IMG/VR virus record: IMGVR_UViG_3300003319_000285
Span: 2,960-24,799 of that record
DNA length: 21,840 nt
DNA from: a virus
Strand: one strand, 5' to 3'
The stretch's first letter is position 1. Each line of letters begins with the position of its first letter. The notes under the pieces are model-generated. The model ran no database searches. It saw only the letters and a list, made by a program, of their open reading frames with translations, and was not told the DNA's origin. Below are positions 17,611-21,840 of this stretch, piece after piece. Position numbers and translations under genes: made by a program.

Positions 17611-18524
17611 TGGCTAACTGGACGCTTGCTGATATAAGAACTAAGACAAGAGCGACGACTGGTAGGCCTGATACTTCTATGATGTCGAATGCTGTGTTGG
17701 ATGACTATATCAATAAGTTTTACCAATACGTGCTGACCAAGGAGCTGAAGATCTTCTGGGGTTACACCTATTACCAATTCTTTACTCAACCGAATATTGA
17801 TCAGTATGTTGGTCCGACTACAAGCTTTCAGACGATAAACCCACAGGTATGGTGCGATGGTTTCCCTATTGAATGGTACATCTCGCCAGACTTGTTTTAT
17901 CAGGACTGGCCGCAACAGGAGAACAAGTCAGTAGTAGCTACGGGGGATGGGACTACTGCTTCTTTTTCTTTCAACATCCCAGCATTTCCAATCATACCAG
18001 GGAGCTTATATGTCACAGATGGCACTCAGGTCGCCCAGGATGATGGGTCCGGAGGATTCCTTGCGCCTGATAGCGGTACTATTGATTATCTTACTGGTGC
18101 GGTTAGCGTTACATTCTCAGTAGCTCCGGCAAGTAACGCAAACATATCCCAGACATCGCAGACATACATGGCTAACAGACCACAGGCGATTCTTTATTTC
18201 AAGAGCAAGCCATTAGACGATTCCACACCAGCCGAGAGAAACAACCAGAACTATTTCGTCTTACGACCTGTGCCAGACAACGTGTACTTAGTCAAGATGC
18301 AGGGTATACAGATTCCTCCCGCTCTTGTTAATCCAACTGACGTGCCTTTTCGTGAAGACCTCGGCCCATTGATTGCTTACGGTGCTTCGCTTGAGATCTT
18401 CGCAGACTTTAACCAGATGGATCAGTACGACCAGGTGATGGTGCAGTACAACCGATACAAAGACGTGAGCATGCAAGACACTTATGAAGAGTACTTGTAC
18501 CAGCGCTCAGTTCCAGCTTTTTAG
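17610..18524 (+). CDS. Head-tail connector (adaptor/neck) protein with inserted beta module
   Basis: The 304-residue protein begins MANWTLADIRTKTRATTGRP, then VLDDYINKFYQYVLTKELKI. It ends with a helical region (DLGPLIAYGASLEIFADFNQ, YEEYLYQRSVPAF). Podovirus adaptors have such a helical body docking under the portal. Residues about 108-185 are a separate beta module (DGTTASFSFNIPAF, then GTIDYLTGAVSVTFSVAP) that recurs in the tail protein at 19102. Position after the capsid genes and before the gp10-like tail protein fits the neck. The assignment is by position and overall form. Confidence 0.65.
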   Translation: MANWTLADIRTKTRATTGRPDTSMMSNAVLDDYINKFYQYVLTKELKIFWGYTYYQFFTQPNIDQYVGPTTSFQTINPQVWCDGFPIEWYISPDLFYQDWPQQENKSVVATGDGTTASFSFNIPAFPIIPGSLYVTDGTQVAQDDGSGGFLAPDSGTIDYLTGAVSVTFSVAPASNANISQTSQTYMANRPQAILYFKSKPLDDSTPAERNNQNYFVLRPVPDNVYLVKMQGIQIPPALVNPTDVPFREDLGPLIAYGASLEIFADFNQMDQYDQVMVQYNRYKDVSMQDTYEEYLYQRSVPAF

Positions 18525-18532
18525 GAGAGACT

Positions 18533-19105
18533 ATGTCCACATATGACAATAACGTGCCCTTAGGGAATCAAACAATTGCTTTTACTACCGACTTGATACG
18601 AGGAAACTTTGCCTTCTTAAATAGTTCTATCGGGCAAGAGCACAACTTTGACGTAACTGACCCTGCAAAGACATATCACCTGCAAGCGTCTATGCCAAAC
18701 CAAGCTGATCCTGGCGCTTTGCCTACTGGTACAAACGGGATTTACTATGTCTCGGGTGGAGTTCCCAAGTTCTACTCTTCAGTTGCGCAATACATACAGA
18801 CCTCTCTCGGTGCACAAGGAAGTCTATCGGGAACTGTATCTTTAAACAGTGGCGGATTCACCAACATAGTCGCGCTTCCTGCTAGTTCTTGCGGCCAGTA
18901 TTTCCTCTTTCAGAAGGCTGGAGTAGGAACGGTATCTGGTCGATCGGCTTCGGGTACTTTTGTCTCTGACACTAATTCCATATGGCTTGTTGACGCTGAT
19001 TCACCTGGAATAATTCTTGCCTCAACTGCGTTGACTTGGAGGGCTGAATTGTTTAGCGGCGGACCACTTACGTTTGATTACTTTGTTATTTATTACACTC
19101 CATGA
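18533..19105 (+). CDS. Putative tail/neck accessory protein (190 residues)
   Basis: The sequence is beta-rich with many Ser, Thr and Gly (MSTYDNNVPLGNQTIAFTTD; later GSLSGTVSLNSGGFTNIVAL), as is usual for phage fibre or tail-surface proteins. AGGAGA lies 5 nt before the ATG. It overlaps the next gene by 4 nt (ATGA). A tail needle/fibre or head-fibre part is possible; nothing in the sequence allows a firm call. Not membrane-bound, no signal peptide. Confidence 0.55.
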   Translation: MSTYDNNVPLGNQTIAFTTDLIRGNFAFLNSSIGQEHNFDVTDPAKTYHLQASMPNQADPGALPTGTNGIYYVSGGVPKFYSSVAQYIQTSLGAQGSLSGTVSLNSGGFTNIVALPASSCGQYFLFQKAGVGTVSGRSASGTFVSDTNSIWLVDADSPGIILASTALTWRAELFSGGPLTFDYFVIYYTP

Positions 19106-21390
19106 CGAAAGAATATACTGGCTTTGCTATTTCTAACTTCCGTGTGGGTTTTGACGAATCGGTTGAGCCATGGCTTCTTCCGAGAGATGCATTTGCTGTG
19201 GTGAAGAATGCGCATCTTTATCGAGGAGTTGTAGAGAAGATTCCAGGGTATACGTTCTTTGCTAGAATCAGTTATCGAGAGACAATTGCTTTGACTGGCA
19301 TGATCGATGGAGCGAATAAGACCTTTACAGGCACATTATCACCTCTTCCTACGACCAATAATATCACGGTACAGTCTACAATTAACGCAGGTGCAACACA
19401 AACAGAGGTATTCACTGACGACGGAACAGGTACTTTGACTGGAAGTAATGGAGGCACCGGCACAGTCAACTATACTACAGGTGCAGTTTCTGTCACATTT
19501 GGAGCTGCTGCCCCGGTTAATCTTACGGTAGGTGGAACTCAGTACAATTCAGTGATCTTAACCTATGACCATGAGCCTGACACATATCGTCCTATCATGG
19601 GCATCAAGCCGTACTTCGCAGCAAATGGGTCACAAGATGTACTGATCTTCGATACTCGTCGTGTGGGTAAGATTGTAGAGCTACTAGATGACATGGCGGA
19701 AGATCAGTTGTCTGATTATGGCATCTCTGAGCTTCCACATGAGGTGCAGGATCTTGCTATCACAACAGGATTTAACAACACGACAGGGCCTTTTACGGGA
19801 ACCGTCAATACATTTCTTATCCCAGGTGAGGTACAGTTTCAGGTATTCGATGGATCTTCATCTACCGCTAACTTGCTTGGAACAATTGTAGACAATGGCG
19901 CAGGGTTATTGACCGGTGCTTTACTCGACCCTGCAGCACAAAACCTAATCAACTATGCCACAGGACAATGGCGAATGGTGTTTCTTGCGAATAGACCTGC
20001 TACGGATCAAATGAACTTTTCTGGATGCATCTATGGTAATATCTTCACAGGTAATTTTACAAACTTCTTCTCGGTAGTCAATTATCAGGCGAAGGCTTTT
20101 CTAACAAACAATGTTGATCCACCGATGTATTATGATGGTACCTGCGTTAAGTTTTTAAACACCAATCTATCGTCAAAGCCAAACACAATTGCTCCTTATG
20201 ACTTAAGTCACGTCTTGCATGTTACTGTCAATCGAGAGAGGCTTTTGTTAGTAGCTCCATTCTTGAATAACTCACCTGTTTTGAATTCTATCTATTGGTC
20301 TGTTGCAGGAGATCCGTTGGACTTTACAAATGATGAGCAGCTTCTTGCGCCGACTTCAGAGCCTATTCGCACCTTTAGTTTCATTAACAGCGACATGGTT
20401 GTGCGTTTCTCCAACTCCGAGCGGGTGTTTAGATATACCGGCGATGCATTTAGTCCTTTCCGATGGGATTCAACCAACTCATTGTGGCGATGCGATGCTT
20501 CTTACTCAGCCATCAACTATGACTCATGGTTTTCTTCCGTAGGTCAGCCGGCTATTGTTGGGTCTGATGGCGTGAATGTCAAACGAGTAGATGAGATTAT
20601 CCCCGACTTTACTTTGAATCTTCGAATCAGTGAGCAGCAGCCAGTTTTGTCGATAGACCAAGGCAGCATATCACAGTGTTATGGAGAAAGGTTTGATGAC
20701 TTTAAGGAAGGTTGGTTGTGCTATCGCGATTATAATAACAATTCTATTGCTGGTGTCAAGCCATCGGATAATGTACTGGCATTCAATTATCTGGACGGGA
20801 CTTATGCGGTATACACTTTTCCCTTCAGCTGTCTTGGATTCGGTCGTGTCATAGCAGCAGATGTCTGGGCAAACAACTTCGACTTATGGGAAGAGGCTAA
20901 CTACACCTGGGCATCTTATTCTCAGACCGAGGGTGCTCTTTTAGACTTGGGCGGTGATCAGAACGGCATCGTATACGAGATTGGCAATGGAAACAGCATT
21001 ACAGACATGGATGGAGATGCGATTCCCTGTCTCTTCGATATCATTACCAAGGACTTTAACCCATTTGTAGAAGCAGGCGAACTGGTTAGATTCGGATATG
21101 TGGATTTCTTAGTCAGCTCGAATCATGACACAGTGCTAAGAGTTCAGTTTTACAAAGATAATGAGATGGATGCTGACTTTACAAGCTTCTACCAGGAGAC
21201 GATTCTTACATTGCAGAACAACAGTCAGTCCAAGATCTGGAAGCGCATCTATGTCGGTGCAGTGGGCAAGTGCCATACGATGAGGATTTATCAAACAGCA
21301 GATGACTTTGTAGCGACTCATGAGAACCAACCGATTCGTATTCATGCAATTGTTCCTTATTTTAAAGCAGCAGGCAGGATATTTAGCTGA
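19102..21390 (+). CDS. Large tail protein, gp10/stabilisation-protein-like
   Basis: The 762-residue protein starts MTKEYTGFAISNFRVGFDES, with EPWLLPRDAFAVVKNAHLYR just after. This resembles the start of P22 gp10-like tail hub or nozzle proteins of podoviruses. Two copies of the beta module seen in the connector interrupt the body: about residues 68-150 (GTVNYTTGAVSVTFG) and 215-310 (NLINYATGQWRMVF). The remainder is a beta-propeller-like series with NSERVFRYTGD, GSDGVNVKRVDEIIPDF and RDYNNNSIAGVKPSDN. It would close the DNA channel and carry the receptor-binding parts. The start overlaps the previous gene; the stop overlaps the next ATG (TGATG). Confidence 0.72.
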   Translation: MTKEYTGFAISNFRVGFDESVEPWLLPRDAFAVVKNAHLYRGVVEKIPGYTFFARISYRETIALTGMIDGANKTFTGTLSPLPTTNNITVQSTINAGATQTEVFTDDGTGTLTGSNGGTGTVNYTTGAVSVTFGAAAPVNLTVGGTQYNSVILTYDHEPDTYRPIMGIKPYFAANGSQDVLIFDTRRVGKIVELLDDMAEDQLSDYGISELPHEVQDLAITTGFNNTTGPFTGTVNTFLIPGEVQFQVFDGSSSTANLLGTIVDNGAGLLTGALLDPAAQNLINYATGQWRMVFLANRPATDQMNFSGCIYGNIFTGNFTNFFSVVNYQAKAFLTNNVDPPMYYDGTCVKFLNTNLSSKPNTIAPYDLSHVLHVTVNRERLLLVAPFLNNSPVLNSIYWSVAGDPLDFTNDEQLLAPTSEPIRTFSFINSDMVVRFSNSERVFRYTGDAFSPFRWDSTNSLWRCDASYSAINYDSWFSSVGQPAIVGSDGVNVKRVDEIIPDFTLNLRISEQQPVLSIDQGSISQCYGERFDDFKEGWLCYRDYNNNSIAGVKPSDNVLAFNYLDGTYAVYTFPFSCLGFGRVIAADVWANNFDLWEEANYTWASYSQTEGALLDLGGDQNGIVYEIGNGNSITDMDGDAIPCLFDIITKDFNPFVEAGELVRFGYVDFLVSSNHDTVLRVQFYKDNEMDADFTSFYQETILTLQNNSQSKIWKRIYVGAVGKCHTMRIYQTADDFVATHENQPIRIHAIVPYFKAAGRIFS

Positions 21391-21840
21391 TGGGAAAGCT
21401 TCAACCGAACTTTAGCTGGCAGAAGTATGAGACTGTGGAGGAAAACTCCCGAGAGCAATTCCAGTACCAGCTTCAGCACGAGCATATTTTGATAGCCAAC
21501 TCATTGAATGCAACGATTGACGATGAGAGCTTCTTTACAAGAGAGAGACAGACTAGCTTCACTTGGGTCAACAACAAGCCGATATGGACAAAGACTATCG
21601 CGACATCTGCATGGGCAATGGTTGGAACTGTTAACACGATACCTCTTGGAATAAGCGGCGATTTTACTGTTATCAACATGGTCTGCTGTATTAGCGATGG
21701 TGCATTGTCTTCCAGCAACACACTTTTGTTACCTAATTTGGATGTTGCTGTTGCGGCGAATGAGATCTCCATTGCAAGAGTGGGTACCAATATTATTTTA
21801 ACAAGTGGCGGGACAGATTACTCGGCTTATTCAGGATTTG
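21390..21840 (+). CDS. Virion protein, 5' part (runs off the window)
   Basis: The frame opens with MGKLQPNFSWQKYETVEENS and is open for 150 codons to the edge. After a helical start (REQFQYQLQHEHILIANSLN) it turns into beta sequence (TSFTWVNNKPIWTKTIATSA, then GTVNTIPLGISGDFTVINMV). It is coupled to the tail protein by TGATG. This head-plus-beta layout is common in tail-fibre or tail-surface proteins that follow gp10-like genes. No family recognised. Confidence 0.65.
   Translation, partial: MGKLQPNFSWQKYETVEENSREQFQYQLQHEHILIANSLNATIDDESFFTRERQTSFTWVNNKPIWTKTIATSAWAMVGTVNTIPLGISGDFTVINMVCCISDGALSSSNTLLLPNLDVAVAANEISIARVGTNIILTSGGTDYSAYSGF

Noticed and set aside
1-21840. CRISPR array, insertion sequence or rRNA
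   Set aside because: No evenly spaced identical repeats with unique spacers, no transposase and no rRNA-like sequence were seen.

Overview
The window looks like part of a temperate, tailed double-stranded DNA phage with a short-tailed (podovirus-like) virion: an N4-gp56-type major capsid protein, a P22-type portal and a gp10-like tail protein. It also carries plasmid maintenance functions, so the best overall reading is a phage-plasmid (or a prophage of that type). The host is most likely a member of the Chlamydiae, probably an environmental, amoeba-associated lineage. This rests mainly on one gene, at 2437-2838, whose two excisionase-type helix-turn-helix repeats and linker strongly resemble EUO, a regulator known only from Chlamydiae. 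That resemblance is from memory and was not searched.

Left part (1-6662). An Xer-like tyrosine recombinase (cut by the window start) and a small ribbon-helix-helix protein lie on the minus strand. A dyad with dif-like arms separates them from a plus-strand small-terminase-like gene. A 589-bp region without ordinary genes follows; it holds two tandem micro-ORFs with matching N-termini and an inverted repeat. Next come an XRE regulator, the EUO-like gene, a run of small overlapping accessory genes (one TM protein, one DUF551-like, one prohibitin-like membrane protein), a ParA/ribbon-helix-helix partition pair with phased upstream repeats, an RNA ligase, and two tiny basic or cysteine-rich proteins.

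Middle (6663-10329). A tRNA-Cys-like RNA, a structured stretch and a strong terminator precede the first copy of a 19-bp late-promoter-like motif. A small gene and the large terminase subunit follow. A minus-strand replication module runs the opposite way: a winged-helix initiator with three tandem 23-bp iterons inside its own coding sequence, a small upstream gene, an operator-like cluster of GGATACC repeats, and a candidate antisense RNA with its own promoter and terminator.

Right part (10330-21840). This is the late structural block: portal, nine tiny tightly coupled hydrophilic genes, scaffold, major capsid protein, two FCCH-like domain proteins, connector/neck proteins, a large tail protein and the start of another virion gene. 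The 19-bp motif recurs before the portal and before the scaffold. No lysis genes, DNA polymerase or phage RNA polymerase are in the window. All functions are inferred by reading the sequence; no searches were run.
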